Assembly (NCBI GenBank): GCA_028293725.1
Contig: JAQGOE010000309.1
Coordinates: 1-13,249 of the forward strand
Length of the DNA: 13,249 nt
Reading direction: 5' to 3'
Source: Gammaproteobacteria bacterium
Lineage (GTDB): Bacteria > Pseudomonadota > Gammaproteobacteria > Steroidobacterales > Steroidobacteraceae
In this document: positions 12,617 to 13,249 of the stretch, piece after piece
Numbering within the stretch: position 1 is the first letter of the stretch
Layout: each line of letters begins with the position of its first letter
Made by a program: the position numbers and the translations under genes
Notes under the pieces: model-generated
What the model was told of the DNA's origin: nothing
The model's input: the letters and a program-made list of their open reading frames with translations, nothing else
The model's database searches: none

Positions 12617-13249
12617 AAAATCCGACGCGCTGGGTGGTGGCGGCTGCCACGCTCGTCGCCGCGTGTGTGTTGGTACCGACCGTGGTCTTGGCGCAAGAGC
12701 CTGAAGACCTGCTCCCTTTCCTGGCGCAAGGTGTCGCGCCGAGCGAAAGCGCATTCCCGGGCCCCCGGCCCCGGCAGCCGGAGGGGCAGACCCTACCACT
12801 CCATCCGACGAGGCATATTGCCTTCCAGACTGATGAGGGCACCTGGATGTCCGTTGACCTCTCTCCCGATGGGCGGCAGATGGTCTTCGACATGCTGGGC
12901 GATCTATACACGCTGGACGCCTCGGGCGGACGTGCTACTGCGATTACGCGCGGGCTGGCGTTCGATTCGCAGCCGACATACTCCCCGGACGGCCAGTGGA
13001 TCGCCTTCATCAGCGATCACTCGGGCGCGGAAAACCTGTGGCTCATCCGTCCCGATGGAACCGAGCCCCGCCAAGTCAGTTTCGGCGATGATGATACCGT
13101 GCTCGTCTCTCCGGCATGGAGTCCGGACGGCAAGTCTGTGTATGTCAGCCGGTTTTCCTGGTCCGTTGATAACTACGAGCTGTGGCGCTACGACCTCGAT
13201 GGCACCGAGACTCTAATCGTTCCGGTGAAGGCCGCGGGCCAGCCGCGGG
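12613..13249 (+). CDS. Exported PD40/TolB-propeller protein, probably fused to a C-terminal amidohydrolase, 3'-truncated
   Basis: Partial: 212 residues are visible and the frame stays open to the window end. ATG 12613 overlaps the previous stop (ATGA). Residues 1-27 are a Sec signal peptide (MKNPTRWVV, hydrophobic core, VVLA before QEPED). After a Pro-rich linker with PLHPTRHIAFQTDEGTWMSV come beta-propeller PD40 repeats with SPDG motifs at residues 84, 124 and 170 (LSPDGRQMVFDMLGDLYTLD, YSPDGQWIAFISD with ENLWLIRPDG, WSPDGKSVYVSRF with ELWRYDLDG). The N-terminal HIAFQTxEGTWMSVDLSPDG arrangement is typical of large (about 1000 aa) amidohydrolases carrying a TolB-like propeller, often encoded beside other secreted amidohydrolases. 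The catalytic half is beyond the window, so the fusion is an inference. An S9 peptidase or a stand-alone TolB-like protein are alternatives. Confidence 0.88.
   Translation, partial: MKNPTRWVVAAATLVAACVLVPTVVLAQEPEDLLPFLAQGVAPSESAFPGPRPRQPEGQTLPLHPTRHIAFQTDEGTWMSVDLSPDGRQMVFDMLGDLYTLDASGGRATAITRGLAFDSQPTYSPDGQWIAFISDHSGAENLWLIRPDGTEPRQVSFGDDDTVLVSPAWSPDGKSVYVSRFSWSVDNYELWRYDLDGTETLIVPVKAAGQPR

Noticed and set aside
12665..13216. 183-codon open frame on the + strand
   Set aside because: It overlaps in another frame the signal-peptide/PD40 gene starting at 12613. Its translation is Arg/Ser-rich without domain character, while the 12613 frame shows a signal peptide and three SPDG blades.
1..13249. 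Mobile element, CRISPR array or tRNA/rRNA gene
   Set aside because: No transposase, integrase, regularly spaced repeats or cloverleaf-like sequence was found on either strand, and the gaps are all under 220 bases.

Overview
The window is GC-rich, clearly above 60% by eye. It is almost fully coding and every supported gene lies on the + strand. The gene families suggest a Gram-negative proteobacterium: a TolB-like/TPR winged-helix regulator, a TonB-dependent receptor, a PepSY reductase-like membrane protein and several Tat/Sec-exported amidohydrolases. The mix resembles gammaproteobacteria of the Xanthomonadales/Steroidobacter type, but the genus is an inference that cannot be fixed from this sequence. 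I saw no tRNA, rRNA, insertion sequence, CRISPR array or prophage signal. No gene-free stretch exceeds 300 bases; the longest is 219 bases, between the MocR-type regulator and the receptor.

Layout. Up to 1654: the 3' part of a cytoplasmic winged-helix/TolB-like/TPR transcription factor. 1793-2290: a small exported protein of unknown function. 2430-3485: a four-helix PepSY membrane protein, probably a periplasmic ferric/siderophore reductase or related electron carrier. 3592-3614: a strong Fur-box-like element made of GATAAT hexamers. 3638-5101: a MocR-type GntR/aminotransferase-fold regulator, PLP-lysine included. 5321-7540: a TonB-dependent receptor of the siderophore-receptor type. 7550-8176: a PaiB-type FMN-binding protein. 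8173-9849, 9846-11321 and 11318-12616: three exported amidohydrolase-superfamily proteins. From 12613 to the window edge: the start of an exported PD40/TolB-propeller protein that probably continues into a fourth amidohydrolase domain.

How the genes may work together. From the receptor onward the genes form one tight operon. PaiB starts 9 bases after the receptor stop, and the next four junctions are 4-base ATGA or GTGA overlaps. The simplest reading is an outer-membrane import gate feeding a set of periplasmic hydrolases that cleave an amide, cyclic amide or peptide-like compound. It would be governed by an upstream PLP-dependent regulator whose own promoter region carries an iron-responsive operator. 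One of the three complete amidohydrolases (11318-12616) appears to have lost its metal ligands while keeping the fold signatures, which suggests a non-catalytic partner of the intact enzyme encoded just before it. The substrate is unknown. A siderophore, a siderophore-like natural product or a peptide are the main candidates, and the link between iron and hydrolysis is inference.
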